Origin: Bacillota bacterium
GTDB taxonomy: Bacteria > Bacillota > Clostridia > Oscillospirales > Ruminococcaceae
Assembly (NCBI GenBank): GCA_023396215.1
Contig: JAEWWW010000094.1
Coordinates: forward strand, 1-29,601
DNA: 29,601 nucleotides
Reading direction: 5' to 3'
Part shown: positions 14,635 to 23,084 of the stretch, piece by piece
How positions within the stretch are numbered: position 1 is the stretch's first letter
How the letters are laid out: every line of letters starts with the position of its first letter
The notes under the pieces: generated by a model
Seen by the model: only the letters and a program-made list of their open reading frames with translations
Told to the model about the DNA's origin: nothing
Databases searched by the model: none
Program-made: the position numbers and the translations under genes

Positions 14635-14907
14635 TTAGTCTTCGCCGAAACGGCTCTCGATGAGGGCGGCCAGCGCGTCAATCGCTTCGGTTTCATCCTC
14701 GCCCTTGGCGGTGAGCTCCACCTCGGTGCCCTGGCTCAGTGCCAGCGAGAGCAGCATAACGATGGATTTTGCGTTTGCCTCTTCCTCATCATCCATACGC
14801 TTGATGGTAATTTTGGATTTATACTTACCCGCCAGCGCGATGAATTCAGATGCGGGGCGGGCGTGCAGCCCAGTTTTATTCAGAATGGTCACTTTACGAG
14901 AATACAT
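14635..14907 (-). CDS. ptsH: Phosphocarrier protein HPr
   Basis: The 90-residue cytoplasmic carrier takes phosphate from enzyme I and passes it to sugar-specific EIIA domains. The active-site His15 lies in NKTGLHARPAS. The regulatory serine, usually Ser46, is Ser48 here because of an acidic insertion (DDEEEANAKS), and is followed by IVMLLSLALSQG where the common form has IMGVMSLG. The serine suggests control by HPr kinase, but the altered surface after it could weaken CcpA binding. The start follows GGAGGC. It lies 60 bases downstream of ptsI, the opposite of the usual ptsH-ptsI order. Confidence 0.95.
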   Translation of the reverse strand: MYSRKVTILNKTGLHARPASEFIALAGKYKSKITIKRMDDEEEANAKSIVMLLSLALSQGTEVELTAKGEDETEAIDALAALIESRFGED

Positions 14908-14967
14908 GATGAAGCCTCCTATAAATATAAAAATTAATAAAAGTAGATGCAGGTATTCTGAAATGCC

Positions 14968-16689
14968 TTACAAAATTTCTTTGAGCTCTTCCTTGAGGTA
15001 GGCGGTCACCTCGGCGGCGGTGGAAAGGCTGCACACCTTTTGGGCGATGGCCTCGGCCTGCCGGATGGTAATGCCGGTAATCAGCTTTTTAATGCCGGGC
15101 ACCGAAGCGATGCCCATACTGAGCTGGCGCATGCCCAGGCCAATCAGAACCGCGGCGGCAAGGGGGTCGCCGCCCATTTCGCCGCAGACGCCCACTGGCT
15201 TGCCCTCTGCGCCAAAGGCGCTGATGACCTGCCCAATCAGGCGGAACATGGCCGGGTGGTAGCTCTGATAATACTTTGAAACGCTGGGGTTCAAACGGTC
15301 TACAGCGGTTAAGTACTGGCAGAGGTCGTTGGTGCCAACGCTGGCAAAATCGGCCTCTTTGGCGGCCATATCGGCCACCATGGCGATGGAGGGTATCTCC
15401 ACCATAATGCCCAGCTTCACATCGGGGTTAAAGGGCAGGCCTTCGGCGGCAAGCTCTTCTTTCACCTGCTGCACCACCTCTTTGGCGCCCCGTATGTCGT
15501 CGATGCTGCCCACCATGGGGAACATCACCCACAGGTTGCCCTGCACCCCGGCCCGCAACGCGGCCCGCAGCTGGGTTTTAAAGACAGGCAGGTTCTCAAA
15601 GCAGAGCCTCAGCGCCCGCAGCCCCAAAAACGGGTTATCCTCCTGAGGAAGCTGCATGCTCTCCAGCTTTTTGTCGCCGCCGATATCCAGTGTGCGCAGG
15701 ATAACCGGGCGGTCGCCAAAGGTATTCAGCGCGGTGCTGTAAACCGCAACCTGCTCCTCCTCCGAGGGCAGTTGGGGGCGGCCCATGTACAGAAACTCGC
15801 TGCGGAACAGGCCCACACCGTCGGTGCAGTCGGCCCCCGCCAGCTCGGTGGGGCTGGAGGAACCGATGTTCAGCTCGACCTCTATCTTGGTGCCGTCCTT
15901 GGTAACCGGCGCAACATACTTAAACTTTTTCACCTCGGCGGCGTGAGCCAGATGCGCCTCCCGCTTTTTGCCGTAGGCAGCAAGCTGCTCGGCGTCGGGC
16001 TGGGTGAAAAGCTCGCCCTTAATAGCATCTACAATGATGGTTTCGCCCTCTTTGAGCACGCTCATGATATCGGGCACCCCCAGCAGGGCGGGTATCTCAT
16101 AGCTTTTTGCAATGATGGCCGAATGGGAGGTGGCGCCGCCGATTTCGGTGACGATGGCCAGCACGTTTTTGCGGTCGAGGGTGGCGGTGTCGGAGGGGAA
16201 AAGGTCGTGGGCCACCACGATGACCGGCCGGTCAAGCTTGGCGAGGTTTTTTTCCGGCACGCCAAACCAAACGCGCAGCAGGCGGGAACGCACATCCTGC
16301 AGGTCGGCCGCCCTTTCGCGAATCAGGGGGTCTTTTGCCCGGCTAAGCATCCTGATATATTTCTCATAAACGGTGTGAATCGCCGTCTCGGGCGATATCA
16401 GGTCGCAGGAAATGCATTCCACAATGTCTTCGTCCATTGCTTCATCAAATAGTATGTCTATATGGGCGCGAAAAATTTTTGCTTTTTCGGGGTCTTCGGC
16501 CCCAAGGCCGGCTTGTATCGCTTCCAGCTCCTGCTTGGCCTGTTCCTTGATGCCCAGATACTGCTTGCAATAGTCTTCTACCTGGTGTTTCTGTATAGTG
16601 ACTTCTTCAATCTGAGGCTTAAAAGGCTGATAGATGTAAACCTCGCCACAGGCGATACCACTTGATACAGGACTTCCAGAATATTTCAT
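14968..16689 (-). CDS. ptsI: Phosphoenolpyruvate-protein phosphotransferase (PTS enzyme I)
   Basis: Enzyme I (573 residues) transfers phosphate from phosphoenolpyruvate to HPr. The N-terminal domain has the phosphorylated His189 in GGATSHSAIIAKS. The C-terminal TIM-barrel domain holds LFRSEFLYMGR (about 294-304), RTLDIGGDK (332-340), the substrate-binding VGTNDLCQYLTAVDR (451-465), and the active-site Cys502 in GVCGEMGGDP. Length is typical. AGGAGG lies eight bases before the ATG. It is the first gene behind a strong promoter and is followed by ptsH. No EII gene is in the window, so these are the general PTS components. Confidence 0.98.
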   Translation of the reverse strand: MKYSGSPVSSGIACGEVYIYQPFKPQIEEVTIQKHQVEDYCKQYLGIKEQAKQELEAIQAGLGAEDPEKAKIFRAHIDILFDEAMDEDIVECISCDLISPETAIHTVYEKYIRMLSRAKDPLIRERAADLQDVRSRLLRVWFGVPEKNLAKLDRPVIVVAHDLFPSDTATLDRKNVLAIVTEIGGATSHSAIIAKSYEIPALLGVPDIMSVLKEGETIIVDAIKGELFTQPDAEQLAAYGKKREAHLAHAAEVKKFKYVAPVTKDGTKIEVELNIGSSSPTELAGADCTDGVGLFRSEFLYMGRPQLPSEEEQVAVYSTALNTFGDRPVILRTLDIGGDKKLESMQLPQEDNPFLGLRALRLCFENLPVFKTQLRAALRAGVQGNLWVMFPMVGSIDDIRGAKEVVQQVKEELAAEGLPFNPDVKLGIMVEIPSIAMVADMAAKEADFASVGTNDLCQYLTAVDRLNPSVSKYYQSYHPAMFRLIGQVISAFGAEGKPVGVCGEMGGDPLAAAVLIGLGMRQLSMGIASVPGIKKLITGITIRQAEAIAQKVCSLSTAAEVTAYLKEELKEIL

Positions 16690-16782
16690 ACTTTTTCCTC
16701 CTGAGTTGGCTGAAATATTGGTGACATCCCGTCTAAGTTTGCATTTGTAAAGCCGGATTATATTTGTTAACCTAATATGTTC

Positions 16783-16811
16783 AGATTAGCATAGTTTTTT
16801 CCGGCTGTCAA
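16783..16811 (-). promoter_or_regulatory. Strong sigma-A promoter of ptsI-ptsH
   Basis: A perfect TTGACA and TAATCT are separated by exactly 17 bases on the minus strand. Transcription would start near 16776, giving an approximately 87-base leader before ptsI. I saw no clear catabolite-responsive element near it. Confidence 0.8.
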
Positions 16812-16873
16812 CTGCAATACGGGCCAAACCACAGTGTTTTAAAGGGCATACCGCAATGCCATATGCGGGGTGG

Positions 16874-17461
16874 TTATGACTGCTCGTTTTCACCGGACAA
16901 ACCGATTGCCTCAGCCACCGAGCGCATGCCCAAAATGACCTCCTGGATTACATAATCCAGCTCCAGCTCCAGCATCTCACACCCCTTTCTGATAATTTCG
17001 CGGTCTACCCCTGCGGCGAAGCGGGGGTCTTTAAACTTCTTTTTTACCGATTTAACCTCAAGGTCCATCACGCTTTTTGAAGGACGCATAATGGCGGTGG
17101 CGTTGACAAGCCCTGTCAGCTCGTCGATGGTATAAAGCACCTTTTCCATCCGGTGCAGCGGCGGTATGTCGCAGCAAATGCCGTAGCCGTGGCTGGCTAC
17201 CGCCCTGATAACCGCCGGGTCGGCCCCTGCTTCGGCCAAAATCTCCTGAACCTTAATACAGTGCCGGTCGGGGTACTGTTCATAGTCGAGGTCATGCAGC
17301 AGGCCGACAACGCCCCAGGCTTCCTGGTCGGGCTGGTCCAACAACCGGGCAAAGTGGCGCATGACCCCTTCCACTGCCAGCCCGTGCCTTCGCAGAGCCT
17401 CGCTTTGGTTGTATTGGCAGAGCAGCTCCCACGCCGCCTGCCGGTCTGGTATTGCTTGCAT
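16874..17461 (-). CDS. HD-domain metal-dependent hydrolase, function unknown
   Basis: The 195-residue protein has the residues of an HDIG-type phosphohydrolase: His26 in EALRRHGLAVEGVM, the His56-Asp57 pair in VVGLLHDLDYEQYP, His91 in ASHGYG and Asp113 in YTIDELTG. These would bind one or two divalent metals. Small HD proteins of this type are often annotated as predicted hydrolases; no sequence feature shows the substrate. The ATG at 17461 has AGGAGG nine bases upstream. The frame stays open for 40 more codons, but that extension is low-complexity and basic and is probably not translated. It appears monocistronic, behind its own promoter at 17712-17740. Confidence 0.88.
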   Translation of the reverse strand: MQAIPDRQAAWELLCQYNQSEALRRHGLAVEGVMRHFARLLDQPDQEAWGVVGLLHDLDYEQYPDRHCIKVQEILAEAGADPAVIRAVASHGYGICCDIPPLHRMEKVLYTIDELTGLVNATAIMRPSKSVMDLEVKSVKKKFKDPRFAAGVDREIIRKGCEMLELELDYVIQEVILGMRSVAEAIGLSGENEQS

Positions 17462-17587
17462 CTTTCTTCTCCTCCTGTGCCTATTAAAGCTGTTTGGGGT
17501 GATGGGGGCTCCGGGGCGGGCAGCGGTTTTGTGCCGCCGCCCGCGGGTTTCAGCTTCGCCTTTACGGCGTAACACCCCCAAGCCCGA

Positions 17588-17630
17588 AAGCCCCCTGTAA
17601 AAAGCAACGCTTTTGCTGCTTTGGGGGCTT
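17588..17630 (-). promoter_or_regulatory. Two-tier hairpin in the leader of the HD-domain gene
   Basis: AAGCCCCC (17588-17595) pairs with GGGGGCTT (17623-17630), and inside AAAAGC/GCTTTT pairs. A second CCCCCAAGCCC segment just below (17574-17584) could compete for the same GGGGGCTT strand, so alternative foldings are possible in the roughly 245-base leader. Confidence 0.45.
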
Positions 17631-17711
17631 CAGGCCTGGGGAAGCGCAGTCGAGGCGGGCCAAAGCTGCCGCTTTTCGCCTCCCCCGCCGCTTCTGCTGA
17701 GTATGATATAA

Positions 17712-17740
17712 ATTTTAACACACTGTAAGGTTAATTTCAA
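17712..17740 (-). promoter_or_regulatory. Sigma-A promoter of the HD-domain gene
   Basis: TTGAAA and TAAAAT are separated by 17 bases on the minus strand. Transcription would start near 17705 and run through a structured leader of about 245 bases. Confidence 0.7.
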
Positions 17741-18094
17741 AGGAAAAACTGTCATCATCCGCCGCCGACAAATCCGTCTACCCTTCGGTTCTGAAAATTT
17801 TTCCTTCGGCGTTTTGTCACCCCCGTAGGCGGGCGCATATATTGTTATTATCTTTGGCGGCAGCTTAAGCGCCGTTACCCAGCCGGGCGGCCACCGCGCC
17901 ACCGTCGGTTGCCCGGTTGTAACATAATACTGCTTCGCGATGGGGCGCGTTTTTTGCGCCTCATCCGGCAATCGCCGATTGCCGTTGCGGCCCTGCCGCA
18001 AGCGGGCAGCATTGCAAAGTTTCTGCGCGGGCGACCGCCCGCTGCCGCGCCCTGCGTGGCAGGTGAAAGGCCGGGGCCTGAGCCGCAGATAGAT
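17741..18094. other. Intergenic region without a recognisable gene
   Basis: This stretch holds several GC hairpins, including a perfect CGGCAATC/GATTGCCG stem (17966-17984) and a GGCGC/GCGCC stem around 17945-17960. No ORF has a plausible start, length or homology. It may be decayed DNA around the acquired methyltransferase locus. Confidence 0.5.
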
Positions 18095-18124
18095 ATAAAA
18101 AAGCCGCCCTTTTGGGCGGCTTCA
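18095..18124 (-). terminator. Rho-independent terminator after the homocysteine methyltransferase gene
   Basis: GCCGCCC and GGGCGGC flank a four-base loop, followed on the minus strand by TTTTTTATATC, a good T-run. A nearly identical hairpin in inverted orientation lies at 19286-19310, on the other side of the same gene. Confidence 0.85.
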
Positions 18125-18248
18125 GCCTGTCAAAAAGTTCAAACTGGTTGTATACCGCTGTATACCTACTCAAAAGCTACGGCGCGGGATTTCCCGCGCC
18201 GCTTCCATCTATGGTAATTGTTAAGTAGCTTTATGCGGCGAAAGCTGA

Positions 18249-19152
18249 CTAAAGATTTTCGGCTATTTTCTCCATGTATTCATGATTGGTACCACAACAA
18301 CCGCCTATGATTTTTAATTCCATTATTTCTTTCAGGCGGATTACGCTGGCCGCTAAATCCTGCGGGGTAGATAATTGCAACTCTTGCGAGTTGTCTAATT
18401 CTTCTGGTGTGAGAGGCGAGGTGTTTGCCTGAATACCACAAAACCGTGACCTCACCACTGTAGTATTATTAAAAGCGCAGCTCAACGACTTATATAACAC
18501 AGCAGGATGCACACAATTTGTCATATAACATAAAGGCCGGTTCTTTGTGGCGTTATCAATATAAGATGGCCTCATGTATGGTTGTGCCGTCAATCAGGCA
18601 GCCATTGTCGCGAATCATAAAGCTTATGATATAAGGGATTCCAGTTTCGGATAAGGCTTTTGCCATACCGGATGCCTCCGATAAGGCAGGCATAATTCCC
18701 GCATAAAAGAAATCGACATTATTTCTGGCAAAGCGTTCAATTGTCCACTCATGGAATCGTTGCGCGTCGTTTTCCGAGAGGACATCGGTTGCTTTATAAG
18801 CATCTCCTTTGCACCCGATGAGCGCGCCAACATACATATTATTACCGCTGATGCTTCGTACAAAAGCTACATTGTCATCAATGAGTGTTTCGCTATATGG
18901 GGAAACCGCTATACGTTCTTTGTTTGCCCGGCGCGTTGGGGTTGTTGCCATAAACGGCAAATTATATTTCTGCGCAATCGAGAAATAGTCCAGCCACATT
19001 GATTGTAACGCTGCCCTTGCGTTCTTGTCATAGACATGGCCAGCTAAAGCTACGCTATTATCCGGATAGATATGATATTCGCGTTTTAGACGCTCGCCTA
19101 ATGCTCCTTCCATTAAAATCGTGTTATGCTTGTAACTACTCTCGAAATCCAT
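18249..19152 (-). pseudogene. Homocysteine S-methyltransferase family protein, broken by a frameshift
   Basis: Two frames together make about 300 residues. The first runs from the ATG at 19152 (AAGGA nine bases upstream) through ILMEGALGERLKRE and ends CLIDGTTIHEAILY-stop at 18556. The second continues SYIDNATKNRPLCYMTNCVHP and ends IIGGCCGTNHEYM. The NC and GGCC cysteines are the zinc ligands of the family, which methylates homocysteine or selenocysteine-like thiols using donors such as S-methylmethionine or betaine. The 904-base span is one base over a multiple of three. Removing one T in ATCTTATATTGAT restores I-Y-I-D. A sequencing error is possible. The gene is AT-richer than its neighbours and lies between inverted hairpins, suggesting acquisition. 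Confidence 0.85.
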
Positions 19153-19285
19153 AGAACAGTTCCTTTCTTCACCCCATACTTCAATTCCTGGCCTGGCCTT
19201 ATTATCGCGCAATAATTTCATGCAGAATGGCAGATAAATACTTATACTTTAGCACCCATAGTAAAAAGGCTTTTTTGATAACCTG

Positions 19286-19310
19286 AAAGCCGCCCAAAAG
19301 GGCGGCTTCT
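19286..19310 (-). terminator. GC hairpin after the HAD phosphatase gene, probable weak terminator
   Basis: GCCGCCC (19289-19295), AAAA, GGGCGGC (19300-19306). On the minus strand it follows the HAD stop codon by about 30 bases and is trailed by TTTCAGG, a short T-run. It is an inverted near-copy of the hairpin at 18095-18124. Confidence 0.6.
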
Positions 19311-19333
19311 TAGCGTCGGCTTGATGCGGGCCG

Positions 19334-20161
19334 TTACAGCAGCTCAGGAAAGAAGTGGCGAATCGCGTCGGTCAGCGACGCTTCGTCGCAGTGGCTGGTG
19401 ACAAACCGCGCAGCCGCCTTGACCGCATCCTCGCCGTTCTGGGGCACCACCGGGTAGCCCACCACCGACAGCACGGGGATGTCGTTGTGCTCGTCGCCCA
19501 GCGCCAGCGTGTTTTTCAGGTCAAAGCCGTATTTGCGGGCAAGCCACGAAAGGCCGTTGCCCTTGCTGGTTTTGGCAAGATTAATATCGTACAGCCCGCG
19601 GTAGGAGCTGGTAAAGCTCACGCTGTCGCCCTGTTCAAACTCGTTCTTCAGCTTCTGGACCACCTCGCGGTCGTCCTCTAAAAACATAATCTTATGTATC
19701 TGGTGGCCGGTGATATCAAAGTCTTCTTCTATGGCCTTCAGGGCAATGCGGTTTTCGGGGGCGAGGTGTTCGGTTTCACGCCGCCAATAATGGATGCGGG
19801 GGTTGTCGCTGTTTTTGTAGTAGATGACCTGGCCGGTGTAGATGATATGGTCGATGCCCGCCTGGGTCAGGTACTTTTGGAGGTCGGCTGCCAGAGCGGG
19901 GGGCATCGGCTCCTCCATCAGGGTTTCCCCGGTGCGGTAGTCGTAAATATGGGCGCCGTTGCTGCAGATGGCGGGCAGGTCGAAGCCTATCTGGTCCACC
20001 ACCGGCCTTGCAAAGGAAAAATGCCGGCCGGTATTGGCAAAGACCAACACTCCCTTCTCCTTTAACCGGCGGATGGTTGCCAAATCCTGCGGATGAATCT
20101 GATTTTTCTTGCTGAGCAGGCTGCCGTCCAAATCGACGGCGACACATTCCAGTTTGTTCAT
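19334..20161 (-). CDS. Cof-type HAD-superfamily IIB phosphatase
   Basis: The 275-residue haloacid dehalogenase-like hydrolase has motif I DLDGSLL with nucleophile Asp10 and acid/base Asp12, motif II in FANTGR, a motif III lysine in KGNGLSWLARKYG and motif IV GDEHNDIPVL. The cap domain between motifs II and III is the type IIB form. Such enzymes dephosphorylate sugar phosphates or cofactors; the substrate cannot be read from sequence. The ATG at 20161 follows GAGAGGG; an upstream ATG in the open frame would add 40 low-complexity residues and is unlikely. It has its own promoter at 20272-20280. Confidence 0.94.
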   Translation of the reverse strand: MNKLECVAVDLDGSLLSKKNQIHPQDLATIRRLKEKGVLVFANTGRHFSFARPVVDQIGFDLPAICSNGAHIYDYRTGETLMEEPMPPALAADLQKYLTQAGIDHIIYTGQVIYYKNSDNPRIHYWRRETEHLAPENRIALKAIEEDFDITGHQIHKIMFLEDDREVVQKLKNEFEQGDSVSFTSSYRGLYDINLAKTSKGNGLSWLARKYGFDLKNTLALGDEHNDIPVLSVVGYPVVPQNGEDAVKAAARFVTSHCDEASLTDAIRHFFPELL

Positions 20162-20228
20162 CGGTTCCCTCTCTTTTTCTTTATTACACGCTCTGTATGG
20201 CTGCCGCCCTAAACGGGCAGGGCAGGAT

Positions 20229-20253
20229 GCGGGGGGTCTCGCCCGCCCCCCGC
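20229..20253 (-). promoter_or_regulatory. Leader hairpin of the HAD phosphatase gene
   Basis: GCGGGGGG (20229-20236) and CCCCCCGC (20246-20253) form an 8-bp GC stem with a nine-base loop, between the promoter and the start codon. Confidence 0.4.
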
Positions 20254-20271
20254 AGAGCAGCTTCTTTAAAA

Positions 20272-20280
20272 AGTATAACA
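20272..20280 (-). promoter_or_regulatory. Extended -10 promoter of the HAD phosphatase gene
   Basis: TGTTATACT on the minus strand matches an extended -10 (TGnTATAAT) with one mismatch. No good -35 hexamer is seen. It starts about 25 bases beyond the mutS2 stop codon. Confidence 0.5.
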
Positions 20281-20305
20281 CATTTTGGCGCGCACCGCAC
20301 CGTGA

Positions 20306-22690
20306 CTATTTCAGTTCGGCAATGGTGACCCCGGCCTCGCCCTCGCCGTAAAGCCCCGGCCTGAAGCTGCGCACCAGCCTGCGCTGCTTGCGCAGGTGGT
20401 CCTGCACGGCGGCGCGCAGCACCCCGGTGCCCTTGCCGTGGATGATGGTCACCGTCTGCATCCCGGACATCACGGCGCTATCCAAAAAGCGGTCAAGCTC
20501 CAGCAGCGCCTCGTCGGCGGCCATCCCCCGCAGGTCAACCTGCATCGAGGCGTCGCGCTCCACCTTGGAGGGCACGGTGCGCTGGGTACGCCTGCCGTTA
20601 ACCGTCACCCGCCGTCCGCTATCCTCCACCAGCCGCAGCCCGGCGGCCGCCACCTTGGTTTTGATGATGCCCGCCTGCACCAGATAGCTGCCGCCCGCGT
20701 CGGGGCCGGAAATCACGGTGCCTTCTGTATTGATATCGGCGATGATTACCGTGTCGCCCGCGCGCAGCGCACGGGGCAGCACATAGTTTTCCTCTTCGCG
20801 CCGGGCCACCGGGTCGGCCAGCTCCCGCAGCTTGTTGATGCTGCCCTTGTAGCCCGACCTGGCCTGCGCCGTCAGCTTGGAAAACTCCTCTTTATCCTTC
20901 TGCTTTTTCAGTTCCTCCAGCTCGCCCATCAGGATATCGGTCTGGGCCTTGGTGCGCTCCACGATGCCCCGGGCCTCCTGCCGGGCCTGCTCCAGCAGGC
21001 GCTCCCGCTCGCGGGTGAGGCGCTGGGCCTCGGAGGCGGCGGCGGTCTTTAGCTGCTGGCTCTCCTGCCGCAGCTGCCGGGCAGTCTGCTGCTCCTGCTC
21101 CAGTTGGCGGCGGGTCTGCTCCAGCGAGGCGATAACATCCTCGAAGCGGGTGTTTTCGGTGGAAACAAAGTCCCGCGCCCGCTGGATGATATCCTCCGCA
21201 AGCCCCAGCCTGCTGCCGATGGCAAAGGCGTTGGAGCGCCCCGGCACCCCTATGAGCAGCCGGTAGGTGGGGCTGAGGGTTTCAACGTCAAACTCGCAGC
21301 TGCCGTTTTCCACCCCGGCGGTTTGCAGGGCGTACATCTTAATCTCGGCGTAGTGGGTGGTGGCGGCCAGCCGCACCCCCAGCTCCCGCAGCCGTTCGAT
21401 AATGGCCACCGCCAGCGCCGCGCCCTCTACAGGGTCGGTGCCCGCGCCCAGCTCATCCAGCAGCACAAGGCTGCCGCCGCCCGCCGTGGCCAGTATCCAG
21501 ATGATGTTGGAGATATGCCCCGAAAAGGTGGAAAGGCTCTGCTCGATGCTCTGCTCGTCGCCGATATCGGCCAATACATGGTCGAACACCGAAACGCTGC
21601 TGCCGTCGGCAGCCGGGAGCATCAGGCCGCAAAGGGCCATGAGGGTCATCAGCCCCAGCGTTTTGAGGGCCACCGTCTTGCCGCCGGTGTTGGGGCCGGT
21701 AATGACCAGCGTATCAAAATCCGCCCCCAGCGTGATATCCACCGGCACAATTTTTTGCGGATCGATGAGGGGGTGGCGGGCCTTTTTCAGCAGGATGGCC
21801 CTATCCTGTGTGATGGTCGGCACGGTGGCCTTCATGCGGTAGGCCAGCCTTGCCTTGGCAAATTGCAGGTCGATGACGGCGGCGGCCTCGCAGCTATCGG
21901 TCAGCGGCCCGGCAAAAGCCCCCGCCTGCGCCGAAAGCTCGGCAAGTATCCGCTGTATCTCCTGCTGCTCGGCTGCTTTCAGCACCCGGATTTCGTTGTT
22001 GGCCTCCACCACCGCCATCGGCTCGATGAAGAAGGTGGCGCCGCTGGAGGAGGTGTCGTGCACCAGCCCCTTAATCTCATTTTTGCATTCGGCCTTGACC
22101 GGCACCACAAAGCGGCCGTCCCGCTGGGTAATAATCTGCTCCTGCAAAAACTTGGAAAGCGAAGGCGAGCGGATGATTTTCTCGAGCTGGTCGCGGATGC
22201 GCTGCCCCGCCGCCTTGATTTTGCGGCGGATATCGGACAGGTCGCGGCTGGCGTTGTCGGCAATCTCGTCCTCCGAGAGGATGGCGTCCAGAATGGTCTG
22301 TTCCAACAGGCGGTTGGGGGTCAGGCGGTAAAACAGGTCGTCCAGGCTGGTGGGCTGGCCGCTGCTCTGGCGCTTCCATTCGCTCATAAGACGCACCGTT
22401 TGCAGGGTGCGGGCAATCTCCAGCAGCTCGGCGGCGGTGAGGGTGGCCCCGCGGGCCGCCCGGGCAAGGCTGCCGTTGCAGTTGTGCAGCCCCCCTGCCG
22501 AGGGCGCGCCGAAGCGGGCCATAAGCTGTGAGGCGTCTGAGGTTTGCTGCATGCGGCGGCAGGCTTCGGGGTAATCGGCGGTGGGGGCCAGCTCCAGCGC
22601 CAGCCCGGCGGCCTCCTGACAGCCGCACTGGCCGGCCAGCATAGCGAGTATTTTATCAAGCTCCAAGGCTTTTTGATGTTTTTGGTTCAT
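20306..22690 (-). CDS. mutS2: Endonuclease MutS2
   Basis: The 794-residue protein lacks the mismatch-recognition domain of MutS. It has the core/clamp region, the ATPase domain with Walker A TGPNTGGKT (331-339), the STFSGH segment (388-392) and Walker B LVLLDELGAGTDP (408-420). A long coiled coil of Gln/Glu/Arg repeats follows (about 510-630), and the C-terminus is an Smr nuclease domain containing HGKGTGVL. MutS2 suppresses recombination and, in Bacillus, acts on collided ribosomes. Length is typical and the frame is intact. AAAGGAGGT precedes the ATG at about 12 bases. It shares no operon with recO: a 394-base repeat-filled spacer separates them. Confidence 0.98.
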   Translation of the reverse strand: MNQKHQKALELDKILAMLAGQCGCQEAAGLALELAPTADYPEACRRMQQTSDASQLMARFGAPSAGGLHNCNGSLARAARGATLTAAELLEIARTLQTVRLMSEWKRQSSGQPTSLDDLFYRLTPNRLLEQTILDAILSEDEIADNASRDLSDIRRKIKAAGQRIRDQLEKIIRSPSLSKFLQEQIITQRDGRFVVPVKAECKNEIKGLVHDTSSSGATFFIEPMAVVEANNEIRVLKAAEQQEIQRILAELSAQAGAFAGPLTDSCEAAAVIDLQFAKARLAYRMKATVPTITQDRAILLKKARHPLIDPQKIVPVDITLGADFDTLVITGPNTGGKTVALKTLGLMTLMALCGLMLPAADGSSVSVFDHVLADIGDEQSIEQSLSTFSGHISNIIWILATAGGGSLVLLDELGAGTDPVEGAALAVAIIERLRELGVRLAATTHYAEIKMYALQTAGVENGSCEFDVETLSPTYRLLIGVPGRSNAFAIGSRLGLAEDIIQRARDFVSTENTRFEDVIASLEQTRRQLEQEQQTARQLRQESQQLKTAAASEAQRLTRERERLLEQARQEARGIVERTKAQTDILMGELEELKKQKDKEEFSKLTAQARSGYKGSINKLRELADPVARREEENYVLPRALRAGDTVIIADINTEGTVISGPDAGGSYLVQAGIIKTKVAAAGLRLVEDSGRRVTVNGRRTQRTVPSKVERDASMQVDLRGMAADEALLELDRFLDSAVMSGMQTVTIIHGKGTGVLRAAVQDHLRKQRRLVRSFRPGLYGEGEAGVTIAELK

Positions 22691-22770
22691 AGCGAAAGGT
22701 TACCTCCTTTGGGTGTTGGCTGTGGGAAGTTACAGGGGGTTGCCTGCGCATGTTGGGATTGGGGTGGATG

Positions 22771-22877
22771 GATGCTCCTAAAGGGGCGGATAATATCCCC
22801 CCTACGGAATGTGTGCGGCAGAGCACGGGAGCAACGACCACCCCGCCGCAAGCGGCACCCCTCCAAGGAGGGGAGTT
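22771..22877. repeat. 107-bp interspersed repeat, copy A
   Basis: Copy A aligns without gaps to copy B at 22942-23048, at roughly 80% identity by eye. It contains two small hairpins, CCGC...GCGG and CCCCTCC...GGAGGGG. It lies in the recO-mutS2 spacer, where no gene is visible. Confidence 0.85.
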
Positions 22878-22941
22878 AGTGTGACACATCGGCCCCTGCA
22901 GCTTCGGTGGTAGGGGCGACTATCAATCGCCCGCGGGCCCC

Positions 22942-23048
22942 GATGTTCCTAAACGAGCGGATGCTATCTGCCTCTATGGGATGTGTGCAGCAGGGCACGG
23001 GGGCAACGACCACCTCACCGTAGGTGACGCCCCCCAAGGTGGGGAATG
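22942..23048. repeat. 107-bp interspersed repeat, copy B
   Basis: This is the second copy of the repeat at 22771-22877. The hairpin arms differ between copies but pairing is retained (CACC...GGTG instead of CCGC...GCGG). Between the copies is a further GGGCGA...TCGCCC hairpin at about 22914-22932. Confidence 0.85.
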
Positions 23049-23084
23049 GGAAGCGGGGCTACGCCGGGTTTTGTTGCAGCCGCT

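Noticed and set aside
16690..16782. Catabolite-responsive element or antiterminator in the ptsI leader
   Set aside because: No match to the CcpA site pattern and no terminator hairpin with a T-run was found there.
17197..17721. 174-codon minus-strand frame overlapping the HD-domain gene and its leader
   Set aside because: It is a different frame of the HD gene, starts near the promoter, lacks a ribosome binding site and reads as low-complexity Pro/Arg-rich sequence.
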